Position numbers and translations under genes: made by a program
The notes under the pieces: generated by a model
What the model was told of the DNA's origin: nothing
The model's database searches: none
Seen by the model: only the letters and a program-made list of their open reading frames with translations
Shown here: positions 1 to 5,848 of the stretch, piece by piece
Position numbering within the stretch: position 1 is the stretch's first letter
Layout: every line of letters starts with the position of its first letter
Assembly (NCBI GenBank): GCA_003978455.1
Contig: QNZT01000029.1
Location: forward strand, 1 to 8,614
Source of the DNA: Sulfurospirillum sp.
Lineage (GTDB): Bacteria; Campylobacterota; Campylobacteria; Campylobacterales; QNZT01
Direction: 5' to 3'
DNA length: 8,614 bases

Positions 1-890
1 ATCGTCGCTTTGTCACAGACGCCTGCGGCTACCAGATTTTTGGCGATATAACGTGCCATATATGCCGCACTTCTGTCCACTTTGGAAGGATCTTTTCCGC
101 TAAATGCCCCGCCACCGTGCGGGCAACTCCCACCATATGTATCGACGATGATCTTCCGCCCCGTCAAGCCCGCATCTCCCTGCGGACCACCGATCACGAA
201 ACGACCGGTGGGATTGATGTGGTACTTGATATTGTCGGCTTTGATTCCTTCGGGAATATTTTTCTTCACAATCTCTTCAATCACCGCTTCTTTGAGCGTA
301 TTTTGCTCTACGCTCGGCGCATGTTGAGTCGAAATGACAATCGTATCGATCTCCACAGGCAAACCGTTTTCATATCGAATACTCACCTGTGCCTTACCGT
401 CGGGACGCAAAAACGGTATCAAGCCGCTCTTTCTCGCTTCTGCCAGCCCCTGTGTCAAACGATGTGCCATATGAATAGGCAGCGGCATCAATACATCTGT
501 CTCTTTACAAGCGTAGCCGAACATCAACCCCTGATCCCCGGCACCGATCTCTCCACCTACCTGATCGACACCCTGGTTGATATCGACACTCTGCTCCCCG
601 ACACCGTTCAGTACACCTGCACTTCGGTAGTCAAATCCATACTGCGCATCGGTGTATCCGATCTCGCGCACCACTTCTCTGGCGATATCCTGCATCGGAG
701 CATAAGTTGTCGTTTTCAACTCACCAGCTATAATACAAAAACCGTTGGAAAGCATCGTTTCACATGCCACTCTGGCATTGGGATCTCTCTCTATAATATA
801 ATCTAAAATCGCATCGCTGATCTGGTCAGCCATCTTGTCTGGATGACCCTCCGTCACCGACTCACTTGTAAACAAAAAGTTTTTTAACAT
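1..890 (-). CDS. metK: S-adenosylmethionine synthetase (methionine adenosyltransferase), C-terminus cut off
   Basis: Cytosolic enzyme that makes S-adenosylmethionine, the main methyl donor, from ATP and methionine. Reading the minus strand from the ATG at 890-888 gives 296 uninterrupted residues, and the window edge removes roughly the last 90 of a usual ~385-390. Visible signatures are the N-terminal ATP-binding GHPDK (residues 15-19), the GAGDQGLMFGYA motif (117-128) and the glycine-rich phosphate-binding loop GGGAFSGKD (259-267), followed by SKVDRSAAY. A purine-rich CAGGGAA lies about 5 bases before the start. It is divergent from the peroxiredoxin gene, with its own probable promoter in the 158-base gap. 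Family assignment is certain from the three motifs. No internal damage is seen. Confidence 0.97.
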   Translation of the reverse strand, partial: MLKNFLFTSESVTEGHPDKMADQISDAILDYIIERDPNARVACETMLSNGFCIIAGELKTTTYAPMQDIAREVVREIGYTDAQYGFDYRSAGVLNGVGEQSVDINQGVDQVGGEIGAGDQGLMFGYACKETDVLMPLPIHMAHRLTQGLAEARKSGLIPFLRPDGKAQVSIRYENGLPVEIDTIVISTQHAPSVEQNTLKEAVIEEIVKKNIPEGIKADNIKYHINPTGRFVIGGPQGDAGLTGRKIIVDTYGGSCPHGGGAFSGKDPSKVDRSAAYMARYIAKNLVAAGVCDKAT

Positions 891-926
891 CTAAGTTCCC
901 TGTATGTATAATAAAAAATCGCGTCT

Positions 927-956
927 ATTTTAGCAAAAAAAATCTTTTTCTATCAA
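927..956 (-). promoter_or_regulatory. Probable sigma-70 promoter of metK
   Basis: On the minus strand, TTGATA (956-951) and TAAAAT (932-927) are separated by 18 bases and preceded by AT-rich DNA. This would place the transcription start near 920 and give a short leader of about 30 bases before the metK ATG at 890. The -35 box matches consensus 5/6 and the -10 box 5/6. The call is from pattern only. Confidence 0.6.
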
Positions 957-964
957 TTCAAGCG

Positions 965-978
965 ATCTTCATGAAGAT
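965..978. promoter_or_regulatory. Perfect 14-bp palindrome in the metK/peroxiredoxin divergent region, candidate operator
   Basis: ATCTTCATGAAGAT reads identically on both strands. Its last base is the first base of a TATAAT (978-983) that could be the -10 box of the peroxiredoxin gene, so a protein bound here could affect that promoter. The regulator cannot be named from sequence. The same 14-mer also occurs inside the kinase gene at 7172-7185, where it is coding, which weakens the operator case. Confidence 0.3.
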
Positions 979-1012
979 ATAATCAGCTCTTAAGTTAATA
1001 TTCGATAATATT
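978..1012 (+). promoter_or_regulatory. Probable promoter/operator region of the peroxiredoxin gene
   Basis: TATAAT at 978-983 is a consensus -10 box, and a second candidate, GATAAT, sits at 1004-1009. Neither has a convincing -35 box at 16-18 bases, which is common in Campylobacterota. The second candidate lies inside an AT-rich inverted repeat, AATATT-CGAT-AATATT (997-1012). Peroxide regulators of the Fur/PerR family bind AT-rich inverted repeats, so this is a possible site, but the match to a Per box is not specific enough to claim one. Confidence 0.4.
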
Positions 1013-1048
1013 TTTCCTCAAATAAATTTTACAAAAAAGGATTTACCT

Positions 1049-1645
1049 ATGTTAGTAACCAAAAAAGCACCTAACTTCACTGCAACTGCCGTTCTCGGCG
1101 ACAACACCATCGTCGATGATTTTAAACTGAGCGAAAATCTCGGAGAAAACGGAGCGGTTCTGTTCTTCTACCCACTTGACTTTACATTTGTATGTCCTTC
1201 AGAGATCATCGCATTTGACCATAGACTGGATGAATTTACATCAAGAGGTATCAATGTCATCGGTTGTTCCGTTGATAGTCAATACTCACACTTTGCATGG
1301 AAAAACACACCGGTCAATGAAGGCGGTATCGGACAGGTAAGATACCCGCTTGTAGCTGATCTGACGAAAAAGATCGCTAAAAAATATGATGTTCTTTTCA
1401 ACAAAAGTGTCGCACTCAGAGGCTCTTTCCTGATCGACAAAAACAGAATCGTCAGACATGCAGTCATCAATGACCTGCCGCTTGGAAGAAATATCGACGA
1501 GATGATCAGAATGATCGACGCGATGCTCTTTACAGACGAACACGGTGAAGTATGCCCGGCTGGCTGGCACAAAGGTGAAGAGGGTATGAAAGCAGATACT
1601 GAAGGTGTTGCAGAGTACCTCGCAAAACACGCAGACGAACTATAA
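1049..1645 (+). CDS. ahpC: Typical 2-Cys peroxiredoxin (AhpC/TsaA family)
   Basis: Cytosolic thiol peroxidase that reduces hydrogen peroxide, organic hydroperoxides and peroxynitrite. It is normally recycled by thioredoxin in Campylobacterota, which lack AhpF. The protein has 198 residues. The peroxidatic cysteine is C49 in FVCPSE, preceded by the active-site loop with P42 and T46, and the resolving cysteine is C169 in EVCPAGW near the C-terminus. This defines the typical two-Cys homodimer type. A GGIG loop (92-95) and a C-terminal helix ending in EYLAKH resemble the pair of features linked to sensitivity to over-oxidation. The start is supported by AAAAAGG at 1034-1040, eight bases before ATG. 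It stands alone between its own promoter and a hairpin terminator. Confidence 0.96.
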   Translation: MLVTKKAPNFTATAVLGDNTIVDDFKLSENLGENGAVLFFYPLDFTFVCPSEIIAFDHRLDEFTSRGINVIGCSVDSQYSHFAWKNTPVNEGGIGQVRYPLVADLTKKIAKKYDVLFNKSVALRGSFLIDKNRIVRHAVINDLPLGRNIDEMIRMIDAMLFTDEHGEVCPAGWHKGEEGMKADTEGVAEYLAKHADEL

Positions 1646-1654
1646 TATAAACTA

Positions 1655-1684
1655 TAAAGAAGTATCAAACCCGATACTTCTTTA
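1655..1684 (+). terminator. Hairpin terminator after the peroxiredoxin gene
   Basis: A perfect 12-bp stem, TAAAGAAGTATC (1655-1666) with GATACTTCTTTA (1673-1684), encloses a 6-base loop and begins nine bases after the stop codon. There is no long T run after the stem; the T-rich 3' arm (TTCTTTA) is the only uridine stretch. It may therefore be a weak terminator or an mRNA 3'-stabilising hairpin. Confidence 0.65.
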
Positions 1685-1720
1685 GTGCATCAAATCTCTC
1701 ATGAACTTAAAAATCCAACC

Positions 1721-1759
1721 ATAAAAAAAGGGGAGACCCGATCAACGAGCCTCCCCTTT
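1721..1759 (-). terminator. Rho-independent terminator for rplU
   Basis: On the minus strand, AAAGGGGAG (complement of 1759-1751) pairs with CTCCCCTTT (complement of 1735-1727) across a 15-base loop. Further T residues (complement of 1726-1723) follow the stem, giving a run of seven T. The orientation fits transcription coming from rplU about 70 bases upstream. The plus-strand side lacks an equal T tract. Confidence 0.85.
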
Positions 1760-1770
1760 ATTGCTATTAA

Positions 1771-1805
1771 GTTAGCGTAGGGCTCACGCGCAGATGAACC
1801 GCGCT
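1771..1805. repeat. Degenerate copy of the dispersed repeat found in the glycerate kinase gene
   Basis: The 25 bases at 1781-1805 are an exact reverse complement of 8079-8103, the outer end of the repeat array in the kinase gene. The adjoining ten bases at 1771-1780, GTTAGCGTAG, also occur in each repeat unit (8126-8135 and 8213-8222), but in the direct orientation. The two halves of the unit are thus both present but rearranged and shortened; the hairpin part is missing. The piece lies between the rplU stop and the rplU terminator, where rpmA would usually be found. Confidence 0.75.
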
Positions 1806-1828
1806 CAAAGCCACAACGGTACTAAAGT

Positions 1829-2137
1829 CTACGCAGAGATTCCAGTTACCCTGACTCTGGTATACTCTCTTCTGAAACCTTTTTTCAGTTTAGAGTCTTT
1901 TCTTCGTCTCTTTTTGTAGATGATGACTTTTTTGTCTTTGCCTTCAGCTACTACTTCGAGTTCTACTTTAGCACCTTTTACGAAAGGTGTACCTATCTTC
2001 AACTCACCGTCATTGACAGCGAGGACTTCTGTGAGAGTGATCTTCTCTTTCGGGGAAGCGCCAAGTTTGTCGAGATTGATAAAATCTCCCTCCTGGACTT
2101 TATACTGCTTTCCGCCGTTTTTTATGATAGCATACAT
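1829..2137 (-). CDS. rplU: 50S ribosomal protein L21
   Basis: Structural protein of the large ribosomal subunit that binds 23S rRNA. The 102 residues begin MYAIIKNGGKQYKV, the standard L21 N-terminus, and contain the basic YKKRRRKDSKLKKGFR segment (about 74-89) and the C-terminal YTRVRVTGISA that marks the L21 signature. Two ATGs are adjacent (2140-2138 and 2137-2135). The second is chosen because AAGGA then lies six bases upstream, rather than three, and because L21 proteins start at MYA. L21 is nearly always followed by rpmA (L27), often then obgE; here a repeat fragment and a terminator follow instead. Confidence 0.95.
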   Translation of the reverse strand: MYAIIKNGGKQYKVQEGDFINLDKLGASPKEKITLTEVLAVNDGELKIGTPFVKGAKVELEVVAEGKDKKVIIYKKRRRKDSKLKKGFRREYTRVRVTGISA

Positions 2138-2168
2138 CATATGTCCTTGTTTAAAATTTTGAACGCCG

Positions 2169-2174
2169 ATTATA
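2169..2174 (-). promoter_or_regulatory. Probable -10 box of the rplU promoter
   Basis: The minus strand reads AAGGTATAATCGG, a perfect TATAAT about 32 bases before the rplU start. No good -35 box is seen 16-18 bases upstream, only AT-rich DNA. It would let rplU be transcribed independently of ridA, whose stop lies about 45 bases upstream of the box. Confidence 0.55.
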
Positions 2175-2217
2175 CCTTCTGAAACATTAATAGTTGATTA
2201 AATACCTCTTAAAAGGA

Positions 2218-2604
2218 TTACTCTTTTCCTGTATCTACCGCCGCAATAGCATCTATCTCGACAGCGGCACCTTTAGGCAATGTTTTCACCGCTACCGTAC
2301 TTCTCGCAGGAAATGAACTTCCGAAAAACTCTGCATATACCGCATTTACAGCGACAAAATCATCCATATCTGCCAGATAGATGGTCGTTTTCACCACATT
2401 TTGAAGCGAACTTCCGGCAGCCACAAGCACCGCATCGAGGTTGTTCAGCACCTGTCTGGTCTGATCTTGAATATCTCCCCCGACCATCTCACCTTCCGGC
2501 GTCAGCGGAATCTGTCCCGAAGTATAAATAAATCCGTTCGCTTTGACCGCCTGAGAATAGGGACCTATAGCTGCGGGTGCATTGTCTGTAGTAACGCTTG
2601 TCAT
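2218..2604 (-). CDS. ridA: RidA family enamine/imine deaminase (YjgF/YER057c/UK114)
   Basis: Cytosolic trimeric enzyme that hydrolyses reactive enamine/imine intermediates, such as 2-aminoacrylate released by PLP-dependent serine/threonine dehydratases, protecting other PLP enzymes. The 128 residues match the usual length. Family features are AIGPYSQAV (12-20), TSGQIPL (28-34), the substrate-binding arginine R101 in FPARSTVAV (equivalent to Arg105 of the archetype), and E117 in AAVEIDAIA. The start has AAAGGAAAAGG directly upstream. It is on the same strand as rplU with a 77-bp gap. The two are functionally unrelated, and rplU has a candidate promoter of its own, so an operon is doubtful. Confidence 0.95.
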   Translation of the reverse strand: MTSVTTDNAPAAIGPYSQAVKANGFIYTSGQIPLTPEGEMVGGDIQDQTRQVLNNLDAVLVAAGSSLQNVVKTTIYLADMDDFVAVNAVYAEFFGSSFPARSTVAVKTLPKGAAVEIDAIAAVDTGKE

Positions 2605-2680
2605 CCTTTTCCTTTACTCTGATTTTCAAAATTGTAACAAAATATATTTAAACATAAATTTTATTTTAAAGTTTATAGTA

Positions 2681-2706
2681 TATAATGTGTATTAAGAACG
2701 AAGGAG
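2681..2706 (+). promoter_or_regulatory. Promoter -10 box and ribosome binding site of the outer-membrane protein gene
   Basis: TATAAT at 2681-2686 is a consensus -10 box in a very AT-rich stretch with no clear -35. AAGGAG at 2701-2706 is a full Shine-Dalgarno six bases before the ATG at 2713. The leader would be only about 20 bases. Confidence 0.6.
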
Positions 2707-2712
2707 TTTGTT

Positions 2713-3258
2713 ATGAATAGATTATTAACCACATCTATTGCAGGGTTACTCGTAAGCACAGCGCTGTCCGCAAGCGATGTGGATACGTCCTATATCGATC
2801 GTGTAGGCGTAGGTCTTGCACTTCAGGATGTGCAGAACGATAAGTTTGACACGGGTACCGCACTGGTTTTGAATGCGGGCAAAGATATCTACAGCGATAT
2901 GGGTATAGAGTTGGAAGGAACTATCGGCTTAACCAAGCCGGAGGCAAAGTTCAACGGTCGTTCACACGATGTCGACTTCTGGTCACTGGGACTATACGGT
3001 ACCTATATATGGAAAATCAACAAGCTGAGTATCAAACCGAGACTTGGTTTGGTCTATGAGAGTATCAAGTCAACGCTTAACATCTATACCAACAATAGCG
3101 CACTTATGGATTCAAAAACGGTTCGAAAAGACCTCGCGATCAGCGGCGGTATCGGTGCGGCATATGATCTTAGCGAAAACTATAAGATCTACACCAACTT
3201 TACAAAATTTGAAGATGATATCAACCAACTGACATTTGGAGCTGAATACAAGTTTTAG
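2713..3258 (+). CDS. Small outer-membrane beta-barrel protein (OMP_b-brl/OmpA-barrel-like)
   Basis: The 181-residue precursor begins with a short signal peptide: MNR, a hydrophobic core to about residue 16, and a likely SPase I cut after ALSA at residue 20. The mature ~161 residues show alternating hydrophobic/polar strands separated by polar turns, for example VGVGLALQDV, GIELEGTIGL, FWSLGLYGTYIW, LSIKPRLGLVYE, SGGIGAAYDL and QLTFGAEYKF. The protein ends in phenylalanine, the usual outer-membrane assembly signal. The length suits an eight-stranded barrel. Aromatic residues sit near strand ends. No peptidoglycan-binding OmpA domain is present. I cannot name a ligand or pore function. The gene is monocistronic with a strong terminator. 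Confidence 0.8.
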   Translation: MNRLLTTSIAGLLVSTALSASDVDTSYIDRVGVGLALQDVQNDKFDTGTALVLNAGKDIYSDMGIELEGTIGLTKPEAKFNGRSHDVDFWSLGLYGTYIWKINKLSIKPRLGLVYESIKSTLNIYTNNSALMDSKTVRKDLAISGGIGAAYDLSENYKIYTNFTKFEDDINQLTFGAEYKF

Positions 3259-3266
3259 TCTTCACG

Positions 3267-3308
3267 AAAAGCCGGTTACAGCGTGAAGGTGTTGTAACCG
3301 GCTTTTTT
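3267..3308. terminator. Bidirectional terminator between the barrel protein gene and galU
   Basis: A perfect 14-bp stem, AAAAGCCGGTTACA (3267-3280) with TGTAACCGGCTTTT (3293-3306), has a 12-base loop and runs into six T on the plus strand (3303-3308). On the minus strand the same hairpin starts immediately after the galU stop and ends in four T, so it can serve the glucosylglycerate operon too, less strongly. The galU stop codon (3309-3307) abuts the stem. Confidence 0.9.
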
Positions 3309-4137
3309 ACTTCTCTTTTTCTATATGATATAGATAATTTGTCGCTTCCACATAGCCATCCACACTGCCGCAGTCAAAACGTTTTCCTTTAAATTTGCAC
3401 GCCAGTACCATCCCTTTTTGTGCCATTGTCATCAGGGCATCCGTGATCTGTATCTCACCGTTTTTACCCGGTTTCGTACTCTTGATCAGATCGAAAATAT
3501 CAGGTGTCAGGATATACCGTCCGATAATCGCAAGGTTGGAAGGTGCTTCGGAAGGTTCCGGTTTTTCTACCATTTGAGATACCATAAAAACACCTTCTTC
3601 GAGCTCTTTTCCATCGATAACACCATATTTGTAGGTCTCTTCCAGCGGTACTTCCATAATCGCGACAATCGAACACTTGTACTTTTGATAGAGACCGATC
3701 ATCTGCGTCAACACCCCTTTGCCCTCATCATTGATACAGAGATCGTCTGCCAAAATCACGGCAAAGGGTTCGTTGCCGATCAACGCCTTTCCTTTTAAGA
3801 TCGCATCACCGAGCCCCTTCATCTCTATCTGCCGGGTATAGGTGAAAGTACACTTCGCGATCAATTTACGAATCTCGGTGAGAAGGTGCTCTTTGGAGCT
3901 TCCTTTGATCTGATGCTCCAGTTCGTAAGAGATATCGAAGTGATCCTCGATCGCCCTCTTGCCGCGACCGGTGATGATCGCCATCGTATCGAGACCTGCC
4001 TCGACCGCCTCTTCCACACCATACTGGATCAACGGCTTGGTGAGTATCGGCAGCATCTCTTTGGGCATCGCCTTGGTAACAGGTAAAAAGCGCGTTCCAT
4101 ACCCTGCAGCAGGAAACAGACATTTATTGATTTTCAT
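3307..4137 (-). CDS. galU: UTP-glucose-1-phosphate uridylyltransferase
   Basis: Makes UDP-glucose from UTP and glucose-1-phosphate in the cytosol. The 276 residues carry the nucleotidyltransferase signature GYGTRFLPVTKAMPKEMLP (12-30), the LADD metal site (D131-D132), VEKP (190-193), the sugar-binding GEIQITDA (227-234) and FDCGS (254-258). These separate GalU from glucose-1-phosphate thymidylyl- and adenylyltransferases. The start at MKINKCLFPAAG is preferred over an in-frame ATG 15 codons upstream because it begins the conserved fold and has AGAGAGGAAA just upstream. Its start overlaps the end of the phosphorylase gene by 14 bp, so translation is probably coupled. As last gene of the operon it can convert the glucose-1-phosphate released by the phosphorylase into a donor for GpgS, as well as serving envelope sugar synthesis. 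Confidence 0.95.
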   Translation of the reverse strand: MKINKCLFPAAGYGTRFLPVTKAMPKEMLPILTKPLIQYGVEEAVEAGLDTMAIITGRGKRAIEDHFDISYELEHQIKGSSKEHLLTEIRKLIAKCTFTYTRQIEMKGLGDAILKGKALIGNEPFAVILADDLCINDEGKGVLTQMIGLYQKYKCSIVAIMEVPLEETYKYGVIDGKELEEGVFMVSQMVEKPEPSEAPSNLAIIGRYILTPDIFDLIKSTKPGKNGEIQITDALMTMAQKGMVLACKFKGKRFDCGSVDGYVEATNYLYHIEKEK

Positions 4138-5848
4138 ATTTTTCCTCTCTGTATTTAATCCACTTTGTCGCATAAGGCGCAAGTTCTATCCTATCGTCCG
4201 TTACATTTTCACTGCCGATCAACTCCTCCGCAGGAAACGTAACAAAATTCGATATATTACATGATATCGTCTTTTCTGAAAAATTATTGAGTGCGAGCAG
4301 TGACTCTCCACTTTTTTTGCATACCCTCTTGATCGCGAAAACCCTATCCCCGAAATCGGGAAAAAAGAATGCGGCAAACGGATGAAATACCGCTTCGCTT
4401 CTGCGTACCGAAAGCAGTTTTTTATAACTTCGGAAAATCATCGCTCGCAGATTTCCGGGTGTACGTAACGCCTCCGACAAAATATCGAAATTGACCTTTT
4501 CCCGGTTGATAGAGCGGTAAACCGCCGTTCTCTTGACTGCACCGAAATCACTTACCGATCCTACCAGTGAGTGAAAGTAGATACCCGGTACCCCTGGCAT
4601 CGCCAGCGCAACCGCTTGTGTCAGCAGCATCTTTTTAGCACGTATCTCGTTGGATTCATCCGGATCGGAGACGATATCGATATAGCTGGCGTTAAGTTCG
4701 TACGGACTTTTTTCACCGCTGCCCGTCGCCCGGTACGACACAAACCCTCCCCTCTTTTGCACAGCCTGCACCAGATCGTCAACCTCCTCTTTTGAAAGCA
4801 ACTCACTCACGGGGCGCAATCCGCACCCGTCATGGCTGGCGGTAAAGTTAAAAAAGCAGACTTTGTCACTCGGCAGAGAGAGTCTCTGCGCCCACTTTCG
4901 CAGCGCCGATGTATCACTTTTGAGCATCGTATGCGCCAGAAGCGGCGGCAGGGCGAAGTTGTACACCATCTGCGCCTCATTTTCACCGTTTCCGAAATAG
5001 GAGATATTCTCTTCATGAGGTACATTGGTCTCCGTCACGATCATCAGCTCCGGCGAAACCTGATGCAGCACTTCCCGCATCAACTGGATCAAATCGTGTG
5101 TCTGCGGCAGGTGTATACAACTGGTGCCCGGCTCTTTCCAGACAAACGCGATCGCATCCAGCCGTATCATCTTTGCCCCTTTTTCGATATAGAAGAGAAG
5201 CGCATCCAGTACCGCCAGCAGCACTTTGGGATTTTTGTAGTTCAGATCGACCTGATCTTTGCTGAATGTCGTCCAGATATAGTGGATTTTCCCCTCTTCG
5301 TCGCGGTATTCATGAAGCAGCGGCAGTGTACGCGGTCTGACCACTTTCGAGAGATCGACAGCGGGATCCATATCGATAAAAAAATCATAATATTTTGGAT
5401 CGCCTGCAAGAAAACTTTTAAACCAGTAGGAGTACTGGGAGATATGGTTGACCACCCCGTCAAACATCAAACGGTACGTGCCTGCAAGCGCTTCGATATG
5501 CTCCCAAGAACCCATACGCGGGGAGACATCCTTGTAGTCGATCACCGAAAAACCGTCATCCGAAGAGTATGGATAGAAGGGGAGAATATGCACCGTATTG
5601 ATCACATCCTGCGTGTATGCATCGAGAAAACGTTTCAGCGTCACCAGCGGCTCTTCATCGATACGTACCACCTGATCACCGTATGTGATCAAGATCATAT
5701 CTCTCTCACTCAGGCTGTAGGATTCAAAATCGATCTTTTTACGATACTTTTCTGTCACTGCTTCTATCTGTGAAAGCACCTCCCCCGCACGCTCCGTGCC
5801 GTACAGTCGCTCAAGACGTCTGTATATGCCGTGCAGTTTTTCAGGCAT
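4124..5848 (-). CDS. ggaP: GH13_18 glycoside phosphorylase, probably glucosylglycerate phosphorylase
   Basis: Predicted to split glucosylglycerate with phosphate into alpha-glucose-1-phosphate and D-glycerate by a retaining mechanism. The 574-residue protein has the four GH13 regions in order: FDGVVNH (129-135), MIRLDAIAF with nucleophile D231 (227-235), VTETN with acid/base E273 (271-275) and FTASHDG with stabiliser D340 (335-341). True sucrose phosphorylases typically read IEVHSYY around the acid/base. Here TETNVPHEENISYFGNG and FVWKEPGTSCIHLPQTH are seen, as in the glucosylglycerate phosphorylase branch (E. coli YcjM type, from memory). The start at 5848 overlaps the gpgS stop by 8 bp and has no clear Shine-Dalgarno, suggesting reinitiation. 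An upstream in-frame extension to 6118 is only gpgS read out of frame. The context with gpgS and a glycerate kinase strongly favours glucosylglycerate over sucrose. Exact substrate is inferred. Confidence 0.85.
   Translation of the reverse strand: MPEKLHGIYRRLERLYGTERAGEVLSQIEAVTEKYRKKIDFESYSLSERDMILITYGDQVVRIDEEPLVTLKRFLDAYTQDVINTVHILPFYPYSSDDGFSVIDYKDVSPRMGSWEHIEALAGTYRLMFDGVVNHISQYSYWFKSFLAGDPKYYDFFIDMDPAVDLSKVVRPRTLPLLHEYRDEEGKIHYIWTTFSKDQVDLNYKNPKVLLAVLDALLFYIEKGAKMIRLDAIAFVWKEPGTSCIHLPQTHDLIQLMREVLHQVSPELMIVTETNVPHEENISYFGNGENEAQMVYNFALPPLLAHTMLKSDTSALRKWAQRLSLPSDKVCFFNFTASHDGCGLRPVSELLSKEEVDDLVQAVQKRGGFVSYRATGSGEKSPYELNASYIDIVSDPDESNEIRAKKMLLTQAVALAMPGVPGIYFHSLVGSVSDFGAVKRTAVYRSINREKVNFDILSEALRTPGNLRAMIFRSYKKLLSVRRSEAVFHPFAAFFFPDFGDRVFAIKRVCKKSGESLLALNNFSEKTISCNISNFVTFPAEELIGSENVTDDRIELAPYATKWIKYREEKYENQ

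Noticed and set aside
117..806. Long plus-strand open frame of 229 codons opposite metK
   Set aside because: It is the antisense shadow of metK, whose minus-strand product carries all family motifs. The shadow protein has no recognisable domain.
4138..4182. Upstream in-frame ATG adding 15 residues to GalU
   Set aside because: The added residues precede the conserved MKINKCLFPAAG start and lie inside the phosphorylase coding region, while the inner ATG has a good Shine-Dalgarno.
4832..5773. Plus-strand open frame of 313 codons opposite the phosphorylase
   Set aside because: Shadow of a strongly conserved GH13 gene. No ribosome binding site or coherent domain.
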